A stretch of 64,000 bases of DNA. Source: Anadara kagoshimensis. Lineage: Eukaryota > Mollusca > Bivalvia > Arcoida > Arcidae. Positions 52,389 through 63,649 of this stretch are shown in pieces. Location of the stretch: assembly GCA_021292105.1 (NCBI GenBank), contig CM037873.1, forward strand, positions 10,703,489 to 10,767,488. The letters run 5' to 3'. Below the pieces are notes generated by a model, which saw only the letters and a list, made by a program, of their open reading frames with translations, was not told the DNA's origin and ran no database searches. How positions within the stretch are numbered: position 1 is the first letter of the stretch; the number at the start of each line of letters is the position of its first letter. A program made the translations under genes and the position numbers.

Positions 52389-52612
52389 TGCCTCGAGACG
52401 ATAAATAATGAATAACTATAACAACGAGAAACAACTGTTATTTTATTTATTTAAAATATAAATATCAGGCTTCATATTACGAACGGAGAGAATGTTAATT
52501 TTTTTTAATATGCCTCGATAAAAACATATAGAAATATTATAGCAGGAAAAACTGTTATTTTTTAATTATTTAAAATATAAACTTAAGGCTTCATATTACA
52601 AACGGGGAGAAA
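52389..52612 (+). repeat. Two-copy tandem repeat of about 120 bp
   Basis: Units starting GCCTCGA share CAACTGTTATTTT-like, ATTTAAAATATAAA and GGCTTCATATTACxAACGG followed by GAG. Second unit begins near 52513. Confidence 0.75.
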
Positions 52613-53367
52613 TAATTATTATTATTTTCGGATTTTTCTATTAAGTTCATCTTATGATAAGGAATTGCTACAGCACGAAATCTGGTAAAAGAACCGCTAC
52701 ATTCCAGTGCATTGAAACTGTGGATAAAAACCTTATATATTCTCACTTTCTATTATAGCTTTTAATACATATAATATGGCAATCACTGTTTAGTTTAATA
52801 AAACATACTTTTCCTTTTTTCTTAGTGGATGACTATTCTTCAACGGTATTTCCATGTTGTCTAAATATCATAATTATTATTCATCTTTATTTATCACTTC
52901 ATCAATTTGATCATTGAGAATTTATTCATACTTCGAAAGATAATTCACAAATAATGATTTAAATAAATTCGGATTTTATAAAGGTCAACAAGTTATTATG
53001 ACGAAATATAACATAATTTGTAAGGAATTAACGGATGTCTCTTTGTCAAGCAGCTATGAAGAAGTCACATTCTGTGATTAATTGTTTATCGCGTCGAAGC
53101 TAAATTCTTATTAATTTTTTTCTATTTTATGCAAATTTTTAAATTGACCAATAAAGCATTTGCTATATTCCTATGTCATTAAGATAATACAGAATGCAGT
53201 GGAAAACGTAAAATCATTACAACTTACAAATATATGGATATGTTGATCAAAAACATAAATGTTCAGTTATAATAATTACATTGGAACAGCAATAACATAA
53301 AACGCCGAAATCAGACACACTTGGTAAACCATGGCTGAGGCAAATAAATTTATGGTGTTAGTTTATT

Positions 53368-54400
53368 AGGAATTGTATTCCAAAACAGCCGTCTAGTGCT
53401 GTAAAATTAAAACTGGTATAATGTGTAATTCAAATCTTCTGAGCCGGTATTACGGTTGGTGATCCGAGAATATCACAAAATCAGTAAGAAATAATTGTGT
53501 ATTATTGTCAGGAATTTACTATATTTGCTGCTAGTTAAAATTTGAAATTCCCCAAAACTTAGGTATACTCCCTCATGCAAAGTATTTCCTCAGCTAAACT
53601 TTGAAAAATATATTTTGGTCCTTTAGTTATCTTTCCAACATCTTAATAACAATTTTGGTTTCATAATTTTGGTCCAAGCAGTACTGATAATCAAAAACAA
53701 ACACACTAATCCATGTCCGAATCACAATCCAGAAGCAAAGTAAAAACTTTGGAACTGACAAGTTAGGTTAGACACGTGAAGTTCCACCAGGGAAGTGAGG
53801 CCGGATGCTCCGGAAGGGTAAGCACCTCCTGTTTAGCTAGCTACACCCGCCACGTGTGTAATAAAAATTGTGTGAAAGGAACATGGAACTATGAGACGTC
53901 AAATACATCCAGGACAATCCTGGACACAGAGACATCAAACTTATCAACAATATTGTGATGACGGCCATAAAACTTTTCGAGGGCCTTGATAAGCCTAGGC
54001 TTGCAATATCCCTGAGTCAACAATTTATTTGCAAGCAGCCTACTTCGTTGTACAAAGTCTCCGTAGTGGGAACAAACTCTACCATAGCGTATTAATTGGG
54101 AAACAAATACACCATAAGCAGGAGAAAAATTGAAGTCATCACGTTTGTCATAAAGTTTCAAATATAGCCTTTCGTGTGCGTCATAATTCAGGTATAAGTC
54201 TAAATATGAAGCAGAACTTGAGGAATCAGTCGTGTCTTTTATTTCAAGCTTACTAGGATAGATGACATTTACATAGTCTCCAAATTTAGGATTGTTAAGA
54301 GACAGAACGTCATCTATATATCTGTATGTTGATACGAAATTGTATTCCGAAATGGCCGTCTAGTGATATAAAATTAAATCTGGTATAATCTGTAATTTAT
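53368..54400 (+). repeat. Tandem dispersed repeat interrupted by a Penelope-like insertion
   Basis: The landmark GGAATTGTATTCC...AGCCGTCTAGTG occurs at 53369 and again, as GAAATTGTATTCCGAAATGG, at 54336. The sequence before the second landmark is split at GTACTGATA (53689) and resumes as TGATACGAAATTG (54330). The uninterrupted order is seen at 3.5-3.76 kb. Confidence 0.75.
53690..54329 (-). pseudogene. 5'-truncated Penelope-like RT fragment with tail, flanked by TGATA
   Basis: A 640-base insertion. The 3' end ATCAAAAACAAAC begins at 53690. The RT part runs upstream to the codons for TYRYIDDVLSL and ends there. Relative to the 59.3-kb copy it has a 42-base in-frame deletion between DDFNFS and PAYGVF, with TTCT at both deletion edges. 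The final 90 residues are otherwise open (SQLIRYGRVCSHYGDFVQRS ... KFYGRHHNIVDKF). The flanks carry TGATA on both sides. Confidence 0.85.
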
Positions 54401-55009
54401 CGTTTTCCTTATCGACCAAAATTATTTGTTCTCTTTGTAACAGTTTATGTGTTGTTTGCAATTGCTCTGTTTTAGTTCTATGAAGAGTAAGCATTCTAAT
54501 GCATACTCAGGTAAAAAAAAATCATTGTATTGTCACTTTGCGTTTAACCAACAAAATATTATGGGAAATAGATACACAGGTATGTGCAATCAAACTTATA
54601 GAAGGTTATCAAAGGTATTTAAGTGTCCAGTACATGTACTTTACTTGACACTAGGCTATTGTAACCGTAATGCTTACTATGTTTTGTTTTAATTGGAACT
54701 TCACCGAATGATGGATGGTCGTTCATTTACGCAGAACAATCTTTATTAGGTTAGTTTAACAGTGCATCTGAACTTCCAAATGATGGTATTGCTTCATGGA
54801 GCTGCTGGATTTAAGATATTTTAGTTCAAGCTATAGAAAATGGAAGGTTAGAACAACACAATCAAATGAGTAGTTAATTAAAGTAGAATTTCATTCCGGA
54901 CTGACACCTTGATTAAAGTACATCACGGGTCACTAGTTTAATAACTTGTTAGAAAGCGACAACAAAAATTACAGTGTCAACAAGAGAGCAAACTGCTTTG
55001 AGAGAATAG

Positions 55010-55147
55010 TTAAAACTTGCAGACTATCTGCGACACATTGGTAAAAGATACTGTCCAACAATAAGAGAAATTCAAGCAGCCCTCATATCAGCAACAACAT
55101 CAAATAGAATGAAGATCGCCAAAACATTCAAAAGGCTTTTTGCCTAA
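55010..55147 (+). other. Short coding-like segment, unrecognised
   Basis: A plus-strand frame reads LKLADYLRHIGKRYCPTIRE, then IQAALIS...MKIAKTFKRLF to a stop. It is bounded by an upstream stop in the same frame, with no clear acceptor. The amphipathic pattern looks more protein-like than neighbouring AT-rich sequence. It could be a fragment of an exon or of a mobile-element protein. Confidence 0.2.
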
Positions 55148-55223
55148 TAATTATTCCTGATGGACTTTGTGATTGTAATGAGGTTAGTTTGGAAGTACAA
55201 GGTCAATTTTTTCTATGTTGTAT

Positions 55224-55290
55224 ACATACACATCAGTCTATGTTCGAGTCACAATTCAAACACAAAAACAAAACTAAATACAAAAAATAA
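55224..55290 (-). mobile_element. Penelope-like element 3' tail remnant
   Basis: CATACACATCAGTCTATGTT and GAGTCACAATTCAAACACAA resemble the first 50 bases of the minus-strand tail. Confidence 0.4.
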
Positions 55291-56217
55291 AAATTAAAAA
55301 CTTTTTAAACTTAGATATTCCCTGTAAGTTTCGCCAAAAAGGGGCAAAATCTTTTTGAACATCTAAATTAAGCCGAATTGCATTTAACCTGTTGGAAAAA
55401 TTTTGGAGAAAAATCATGCTACTAGATGACTATCCAAGATAATGATATTCCGCATAGCAATCAACAATAATGCTTATTTTACTTTTTGTCGTCAATGAAA
55501 GTAGATAAAACGTTAAAGTTTCTGTTCTAATGGGGGCTTTTAAAATATTTTTAATTAAATGTAAGGAACAATATGATAGAAAATTGTTACAGAAATCACC
55601 TATTTTGTTCTATAGTTTTTATTTATTCGTTGTATTGAGAGATAAAGAGTTGCTTAGGAATAACAATCGTCTAGACATGGTTCGCAGTTAAGGGATGGAT
55701 CATTCTTACAACCATATGACAGAAACAGTCATTCAAGACAAGGAATGTCAAGCGCATTTGAGACCTAACCATATAACCAAAACTCTTTGCCAATAGTTGC
55801 CACAAAAAAGCGATCGTCATTGGTAAAAAAACGATAGGGCATGAATAAAGCTTGTGTGTTTCATGCAGTGCATTATGTCAATGGCTTTGACGGCCATAAA
55901 AACTTTTGAGAAGATACTCCATGGTAACTTTCTATATATTTCTAGAGGCAATATATAGTTTAAGTACGTAAGAATACATTTTGCAGTCAACAAACTTGTC
56001 TCTCATAAGATCTAATATAGTAAATCCTATAGTTATGAAAAGCAATATGTAAGTGGCTTTCTAGTCATTTACCTAATGCAATCATTTCATTCAATATTAA
56101 TTTTAGAGTATATACTTTCCGACTTCTAGCAAAGTAGTCGTTTCAGTTTGATTGCAATATATCAATTATTTCTAATTCTGTTTCCATTCTGTTAAACAAT
56201 TACATCTCTAAAATTTT

Positions 56218-56372
56218 ATTGCGATTGTAGCTGACCAAACAGGAGGTGCGTACTCCTTTGGGAAGCACCCAGTCACAGTTTCCTGATGGAACTTCACTTA
56301 ATTTGATAGTTTTTAAACGTTTTATTTGCGTTTGGGGTCGTGGTTTGAATATTGACCGGAAATTTTGTGATT
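56218..56372 (+). mobile_element. Penelope-like element 3' tail fragment (decayed)
   Basis: GTAGCTGACCAAACAGGAGG, GTGCGTACTCC, GAAGCACCCAGTCACAGTTT and CCTGATGGAACTTCAC keep both tail hairpins. The 3' end is strongly diverged. Confidence 0.6.
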
Positions 56373-57892
56373 GATATATATTATTGTTATTAAGCCAGTA
56401 AGCAATTTCTATAATAAACATTACATCCAAAATACAATATCTATTTATTTATTTTCTTTTTTTGTATAGATTATATTGCATCCGAATTTTAATATTCAAT
56501 ATTTCTGTTTTATAACTGGAAAGCGGACACCTAACGTCTGGTGCTCAATAACCGCAATTTCCGTTATAAAAAGCTAGTCGGTACAAAAACTGTATTGTAA
56601 TAATGCCGTCAAATAATTTATTAACCATAAATTATTTATATTATCCAACAGATAGGCGATTTCAGTTCAAGTTATATAACAATAACAGCAACCTGAAAAT
56701 CTAAGCTATTTCACTTCTATTCTAATAAATGGATGCAATATTCAGTATTTTCTAACTGGTAGATTTATTAAAACGGTTTTAATTTTGCAATATTGTGCTC
56801 TATCCAAAATTGTTAGACAAACGGATTATTTTTAAGATAATGAAATGCAACAAGTAGGAGGACCAAAAGTTATTTTACCAAATCCATCTAACTTTAAGGT
56901 AATTCTTTAAACGATAAAGCAATGTAATGTCGTCTTAGTTAACTATATCTTCGGGGATGCTTCGTCTACAAACAGATATGTAAGTCCGGTGGTTGTAAAC
57001 ATTACTAAGTCAATTTTGGAGCAATTAACGGTCGTTGTACATGTGGCATACTATTCCTCATCATTAGTGCCCAGACCAAACTTGTGGTCAGCGATTCCAG
57101 TTCTGTCATTTTTTTTATTTACTGTATCTAAAAAATCTATGCAATTTCACATGATTCCGATATTCAGTATCTGTTATTTTTGTTTTCTGTGATATAAGCG
57201 GCAATCAATTACATATTTGGTATCTATTATTTATGCATCTCTGTGATTGAAGGTTTAATAGTTTTTATATAAATTCTAAATCTAAATTAGTGTAATGACA
57301 TCCTGTCAATTGTCACTCTATGTTGATTGCCCTTTAATTATTTGATTCAAGATTTTATTTCACATTACGTAGATATTTTATAAAGATTATATCGGATTTA
57401 AATTTCATCATTTTGTTTTCTGTTCTACTAAAAATTCTTTACAACTACGTAATACGTTTTAACCTGACGAGTCGGTCGTATTTTTTCCAGCAAAGTGCTG
57501 TGTCCTAAGTCTTTTAAGTCTAGGATTTGGTAACAGATCGCCAGTAACAATGTTTCTGGGAACTTGTATCGTAATTTGAAAAATCTCCTTTAGAATCTCG
57601 TGAATGAAATATCTTCAATATATTTTCAGAATTTCTGAATTTCGAATTGAACCTATTATATTTGTTTTTGCTGGTATTCAATTGCTCATCAATACGGTAT
57701 GGGCCATGGCCTCTGATTACGTAACTTTTACTATCAGATTACATCATGGAATGACGTGTCTTATTACGCCATGTGCTGTTTGATTGGTCGGCATTTAATC
57801 CTTATTTGGAAAAGGCTGTTCCATCTATCCCATATGAGTGTCGGAAGCTAACAATATTTTTATGATTGTAAATATAAGAAATAACAGTCTAT

Positions 57893-58017
57893 TTGAGTGT
57901 ATTCATTTGGTATTATAAATGAAAGTCATGAATAGCACAATCAACATGAAGTGCTTCGCAGTTCATTCAATATACTATTCCTGACTCTCATTCATGATAC
58001 CGAATGAATACACTCTT
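57893..58017. repeat. Foldback element with 41-bp arms and the same core hairpin as at 36.7 kb
   Basis: GAGTGTATTCATTTGGTATT... pairs with ...ATACCGAATGAATACACTC, with about five mismatches in 41 bases. The loop, read on the minus strand, contains TGAACTGCGAAGCACTTCAT followed by GTTGA, matching the 36.7-kb loop TGAATCGCGAAGCGATTCAT followed by GTTAA. Confidence 0.85.
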
Positions 58018-58155
58018 CTTAAATGTATCGGGGACTGCATTTTGAAATCTATGGAATTTACATAGCCTTGTTCTTATCACATAATGTACACATTCGAATA
58101 ACAACTATCGTCGCGGTGTCGTTTATTTCATCGTTTATGATAAATCCTGATATAA

Positions 58156-58278
58156 TAAAAATAAACATACTAATCCATGTCAAAATAACAAACCAGAAGG
58201 AACATAACAACTTTGAAACTCACAAATCTAGTTAAACACGTGAAACTTCCACGAGGGAAGCGAGGCCGTTTGCGCTGG
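58156..58278 (-). mobile_element. Penelope-like element 3' tail fragment
   Basis: AATAAACATACTAATCCATG, AACCAGAAGGAACATAACAA, CACGTGAAACTTCCACGAGG, GAAGCGAGGCCG. Confidence 0.65.
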
Positions 58279-59094
58279 ACTGCGTGCATTGTGCATTCTA
58301 TTGCAAAAATAATCAGTCTGATTTTGTTCAAGACATTTGTTGGTTCAGTTCAAAGGTTTGGTTTCTATGAACTGTATTACAGATTTGAAGACTGACTTCA
58401 ACATATTATGACGATAAGCGAGAAAAGCAGATGATTTGCTTTATATAAGGAAAAGTTTTTGAAGAGAGCTTAAACGACCAGAACCGGAAAAATAAAGACT
58501 TATAAGAAGCTAACCAAATCGGACTCAAATACGTGACTTTTTGTAAAACAACCTGAATACTGTTTTCAGCGAATACTCAACAATCTATCTAAAAAGCAAA
58601 CTATTAATCCTATGTTTCGAAGTCAATAAAAAGTTTATCTACTAGATATTTAGTTATCCCTTGTTTATTTGATATGAAAGCTGATGTTGGTTTTATATAA
58701 ACATATCAAGGATTTATAGACAATAACGACGACGATAGATGTCTCTTTTTTATTTTCATTTAAATAACCGATGAAAATGTTGGTCTTAAATGTATTTGAT
58801 TTAGAGAAAATCCCGCTAGTCTGTCAACATGGTGAATAATATGGATGAGATTCTAAGAAATTATGATACATCATCTCAAATACAACATTAGGGAACACTT
58901 ACTTTGATTAAACTGTGACACAAATGTCTAGATTTGTAGCTTCTAAAAGTGACAGATTTATTTTCTTGTATCATAAGACTCTAAGGAGTACCGAAATACC
59001 TTAATTTGTAAAGATAGTGAATTATTCTTGTGACAAGAAACTCATTTCAAAGTGGCTGAGAAGAAACATCAGAGAAATTAATTCCAAAAGCATT

Positions 59095-59104
59095 TCTCTC
59101 TCCT

Positions 59105-59178
<74 letters not shown>

Positions 59179-59222
59179 TGTTTGAGTTTCAGTTCACTAC
59201 TAGTATATATATATATATATAT
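59095..59222 (+). repeat. (CT)n-(GT)n-(AT)n compound microsatellite
   Basis: About 30 CT units (59095-59160), then about 10 GT units (59161-59180) and about 10 AT units (59203-59222). Two overlapping ORFs here are pure repeat translations. Confidence 0.95.
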
Positions 59223-59293
59223 ACTTCTTATGAAATATAATTCAATCAAAACGTTTCGAGAAGTTTCGAAAAAAAAAAATAAAAGTAATAACT

Positions 59294-60115
59294 GTGCACG
59301 AGTCTAGAAATTTCTGGATGACAGATTATATTTTTCAACCATTTTGTTTTTATTCTCAATCGCTGTACAGGGATTCTGGTTATTTTGTCAAGCATCATAC
59401 GGATTCCAAACAAAAATATACTGAAGATACCATCAACAAAATGTTGGAGTTTTTGATAGATAACATATTTGTTGTGTTTGGTAATATAGTATTTCAGCAA
59501 ACAATCGGTATACCAATGGGTACAAACTGTGCATCATTGCTTGCTGATTTGTTTCTTTATTCTTACGAAGCAGAATTTATGCAGAACCTTGTTAAATCTG
59601 GAGAGAAAACTGTCGCCAAATCATTCAACTCAACATACAGATACATAGATGACGTTCTGTCTCTTAACAATCCTAAATTTGGAGACTATGTAAATGTCAT
59701 CTATCCTAGTGAGCTTGAAATAAAAGACACGACTGATTCCTCAAGTCCTGCTTCATATTTAGACTTATACCTGAATTATGACGCACAAGAAAGGCTACAT
59801 TTGAAACTTTATGACAAACGTGATGACTTCAATTTTTCTATTGTCAACTTTCCTTTTTTATGCAGCAATATACCTGCTTCTCCTGCTTATGGTGTATTTG
59901 TTTCCCAATTAATACGCTATGGTAGAGCTTGTTCCCACTACGGGGACTTTGTACAACGAAGTAGGCTGCTTGCAAATAAATTGTTGACTCAGGGATATTG
60001 CAAGCCTAGGCTTATCAAGGCCCTCAAAAAGTTTTATGGCCGTCATCACAGTATTGTTGATAAGTTTGATGTCTCTGTGTCCAGGATTGCCTTGGATATA
60101 TTTGACGTCTCATAG
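59294..60115 (+). CDS. Penelope-like retroelement reverse transcriptase, 5'-truncated but open
   Basis: A 273-residue open frame, the best RT copy in the window. From GYFVKHHTDSKQKYTED onward it follows the family: FQQTIGIPMGTNCASLLADL (RT motif B region, about residues 68-87), TYRYIDDVLSLNN with the catalytic YIDD (about 115-118), ASYLDLYLN, KLYDKRDDFNF, VSQLIRYGRACSHYGDF, LLTQGYCKPRL and KFYGRHH near the end. The first 25 or so residues do not look like family sequence, so the 5' break is near 59370. A full enzyme would need the N-terminal RT part and an endonuclease domain (GIY-YIG in this class), which are absent. The family assignment is from memory of RT motifs; it is probably not autonomous. 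Confidence 0.8.
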   Translation: MHESRNFWMTDYIFQPFCFYSQSLYRDSGYFVKHHTDSKQKYTEDTINKMLEFLIDNIFVVFGNIVFQQTIGIPMGTNCASLLADLFLYSYEAEFMQNLVKSGEKTVAKSFNSTYRYIDDVLSLNNPKFGDYVNVIYPSELEIKDTTDSSSPASYLDLYLNYDAQERLHLKLYDKRDDFNFSIVNFPFLCSNIPASPAYGVFVSQLIRYGRACSHYGDFVQRSRLLANKLLTQGYCKPRLIKALKKFYGRHHSIVDKFDVSVSRIALDIFDVS

Positions 60116-60313
60116 TTCCATGTTCCTTTCACACAATTTTGATTACACACGTGACGGGTGTAGCTAGCTAAACAGGAGGTGCTTACCCTTCCGGAGCACC
60201 CGGCCTCACTTCCCTGGTGGAAGTTCACGTGTCTAACCTAACTCGTCAGTTCCAAAGTTTTTACTTTGCTTCTGGATTGTGATTCGGAAATGGATAAGTA
60301 TGTTTGTTTTTGA
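59370..60313 (+). mobile_element. Reference Penelope-like copy: RT plus 200-bp 3' tail
   Basis: After the RT stop (TAG, 60113-60115) comes a 198-base tail holding ACACGTGACGGGTGTAGCTA, a GGTGCT...AGCACC hairpin, an ACTTCC...GGAAGT hairpin, and the terminus GTATGTTTGTTTTTGAT. All other copies in the window share this terminus and stop at different points upstream. Confidence 0.82.
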
Positions 60314-61849
60314 TCTTTAAGAATTGTTAATTAAGGACAGCTCGTTTTGCGACTTAATTGCACAAAGGGAGATTGTCTTTAGCTATAGTTATGCCCAAAA
60401 TGAATTGTTTAGTCACCTATCAGTAAGTATTAGAAATGCAACTTATATCTAGACTTCTTTGAGTTGTCCAACTCGTGTATAGTGATAACCTATATCTAAG
60501 GAGTTTCAAACTTATTTAAGTGAGCTGTGTATAAATTACGTTTACAATGTTACGAGTCAAAATTTGCATTTTGGTTTTCTTTTGAAAATTATAATAATCA
60601 AGGTTTTGAGTTTAAGGGAACAAAATGTCTTTAAGCAATATTGTAAATTTTAAACGTTTAAAGGACTTTCATTTTGAAACTGCAATATTGGAAAAATTTA
60701 ATTTGCATAACTATAGTAACCAAGACCTATTGCATGCGGGCATTGCATATAAATTACTGATTATCAGATCTAGCTATCCAAACCATTATCCTTATCAGCC
60801 ATTTGAATTAAATTCATCTAAATGTGTCGGTAAAGCCGTTTATTTACACATGTAATTACATGTTTGTATTGATTCTGCAATGATGTTGTAACTGCTCATA
60901 TAAAAATGTTTCTCATTATAAAATGTATATCTGCTCCTTAAGACATGTAATGACACATGTTCAATGAACTTTTTTCTGTTGAATGAGAACTTATTTTTAA
61001 ATATTTTGATAAATGACATTTTGCAGCAGTGAAAGTTCCTGTGTATAATTCGAACTTTATTAGTCTCGTGTGTAAATGTCTTTGGGAATTCAGTGAACAT
61101 TTTTAAGATCATGCTAATTTAGAATTTTAGAAGGTCACGGACAATTTGTTCTGTTCAATTTTAAAGTTTACCATTTAGAATAATCTTAATTACATAACAA
61201 GTATATATCACAATAGACGAAGGCAATTTGAAGCTTGAAAAACACGAACCAATACATTTTAGTAATAAAACAGCTAAAGAAGGTAATACAAAGAAAAGAC
61301 ATATATTGGGACAAATATTGAAATACATATATTTTCTCTATAACAATAGGTGGAATATCTGGAACGAAGGACTGAAGTAGCGGGAATATTGCAATACATT
61401 GTCATGCTAAATAATTAAATGGTGTAAAATTATTGAAATGCAAAAAGTGGCCATTATATGAATTCAAAATGAATTGGTTGTTTCTGTAAATCACATCAAC
61501 GATTACGTAATTTGCAAAAAAAACTTATAAATGAATAAAACTCAATACAAAGATGTGTTGAGCGATTTCTAAGGTGTACTATGTTTGCTAAGCATGCTAT
61601 TTGGCCTATAACGTCTTTTAGAGAATTTTCCACGAATGAAACATCAATGCTATAGATCATCATTTTATACTAAGGATACATTATAAGAAATGTAAAACTT
61701 TGGTATCCAGATTGAATCAATCCTGACGCACCTACCTCACCAAAATTTATCATTTGTCTCTCACAATGGTGTAGTTTGTTATTAGAATGTTGGCTGTATG
61801 CAATCTTAAGGTTTTTTACTTTTATCATACTATGTTATTCAATTGAATT
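60314..61849. other. Stretch without recognised genes
   Basis: AT-rich. A 76-codon ORF at 60625-60855 (plus) has no motif I recognise and no splice or promoter context. I see nothing else. Confidence 0.4.
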
Positions 61850-61975
61850 ATAAACAAACATACCAATCTATATTCAAATTATTAACCTAAGTCAAAGTTA
61901 AAACTTTGCAAATTAAAGTAAACATGTGAACTGAAGTCAAAAGCCCCGAAAGAGTCAGAAGCTTGTGTGCATGAG
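61850..61975 (-). mobile_element. Penelope-like element 3' tail fragment (decayed)
   Basis: ATAAACAAACATACCAATCT, AAACTTTGCAAATTAAAG and GCCCCGAAAGAGTCAGAAGC. Confidence 0.5.
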
Positions 61976-62190
61976 GTAAAGTTATTAGACAATATCTACA
62001 ATCACTTTGGTTTTGGTATTGTATAACACGGAGCTACCTGCTATATGTTTAAGTAATTATGATATTTGTTACTATTTCTATTTTCCTTACACGTTTTGTT
62101 TCCATTTCTTATGACATACTTATAATATTAAATGTGATTATAATAATTGTGAGATTCAGAAATTGTATATACTTGCGCCAATTAAATAAT

Positions 62191-62704
62191 CAAATTAAAA
62201 ACAAACATACCAATCCATGTCCGAACTACATTCGAGAAGCAAAGTAAAAACTTTGGAACTAAGTTAGGTTCGACACGTGAATTTCCACCAGGGAAATGAG
62301 GCCGGGTGCTCCGGTAGGGTATGCACCTCCTGTTTCGCTAGCTACACCCGCTACGTGTGAAATCAAAATTGTGTGAAAGGAACATGGAACTATGGGACGT
62401 CAAATATATCTAGGGCAAAACTGGACGCAGAGACATCAAACTTATCAACAATACTGTGATCGCGGCCATACGACGTTTTGAAGGCCTTGATAACCCTAGG
62501 CTTTCAATATCCCTGAGTCAACTATTTATTTGCAAGCAGCATCCTTTGTTGTACAAAGTCTCCGTAGTGGGAACAACCTCTAATATTAGGTATGAATTGG
62601 AAGACAACAAATAATCCATAAGTAGGAGAAGCAGATATATTGCTGCATAGAAAAGTTGACAATCGAATAATTGAGGTCATCACGTTCATCATAAAGTTTC
62701 AAAT
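62191..62704 (-). pseudogene. Penelope-like RT C-terminal fragment plus tail (broken)
   Basis: Minus-strand copy with complete tail (AAAAACAAACATACCAATCC ... CTACGTGTGAAATCAAAAT) and RT sequence back to the KLYDKRDDFN region. It retains the segment deleted in the 53.7-kb copy but carries frame changes around the RYG and NIPAS regions, so it is not translatable throughout. Confidence 0.78.
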
Positions 62705-63649
62705 GTTCACTTAGATAAAACAACTAAAAAATTATGAGACATCTGATTATATCATTCCATAAGTGGGACGGTAACATAGGTATTACTTTTAATGATACAA
62801 TGTTACCCTATGATGTTCAAGAACCTATGTATAAAAGTCCTAATCAACCATAATCAGTGTCTCGAAACACAAAACAAACCCCCCAAATAAGCCTTCTTAA
62901 ACTGAATCATTGATCATTCCTATAATGCGTTTTAGATCAAAGATCGTTTTCAGTTCCATTACACTACATTGATTTACATTCTTTCAATCGTTATCTATTA
63001 CTTGCAAGACATTCATCAAGGAGTGATAACAGCTTTTAAGTCGTTACGTAAGATGGCATGTATTGATATTACATGCTGTCTTTCCGGATTTATGATTGAC
63101 ACAAAGTTATCGTTTAACAAATAGACAATGGTTATGTGATAATTACAAGGAGAGATTTACTCATATTACTCCTTCTGACATAACTTGGGTCTAATCGACT
63201 TATGTTTCTCTCTTTAAGGGAACAAGTACATCGCGAATTAAACAATTATTTTGTGACTGTAAATTCTTCTGTCAACTGTATCCCTTAATAATATTAATAA
63301 TATTTTTAGAATCCAATCATTTTCTTAATGTCTTTAGCTTCTCTTGGACGTGCACTGAAGAAACTTGTAGTGAAGTTGGTTCAGGTGCCGGATAGATTAT
63401 ACTATAACTACAACACTCATCGAGGTTATTTGGGTCCCACAGTTGCAATTCTGACTGTCAAGACATTAATAATCTGACATTTAAATAATCTGCTGATATT
63501 GCTGAGTTAACGTAGTATAATCTTACTAATAAAGCCTGATATATTTTTTTTTGCGTTTTGAGTCTAGCAAACTCTTTTTGATACATTTGACTACCCGTAT
63601 AAAGCGAATTATTTATAAATGTAGTCTCAGTTCGTGTACTTTGTACTTG

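Larger units (their letters stand above)
48383..59293. other. Region upstream of the receptor start codon
   Basis: No host gene is recognised on either strand. Short ORFs lack motifs. Repeats found are listed separately: Penelope-like tails, a 53-kb nested insertion, a 57.9-kb foldback and a microsatellite at 59.1 kb. Promoter elements of the receptor must lie here or in an unseen leader exon, but none can be pinned down. Confidence 0.5.

Noticed and set aside
59017..59307. ORFs of SLSLSL and RERERE composition
   Set aside because: They are translations of the CT/GA microsatellite.
60046..60228. 60-codon minus-strand ORF over the RT C-terminus and tail, also seen antisense at 53776-53958
   Set aside because: It recurs only because the retroelement tail recurs. 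It is antisense to the RT and crosses its stop.
60116..60313. Hammerhead ribozyme in the retroelement tail, as reported for Penelope-like elements
   Set aside because: The minus strand of the 60-kb copy has CTGACGAG, resembling the CUGANGA core, but most other copies have CTGACAAG and no GAAA follows a stem II. The core is therefore not supported.
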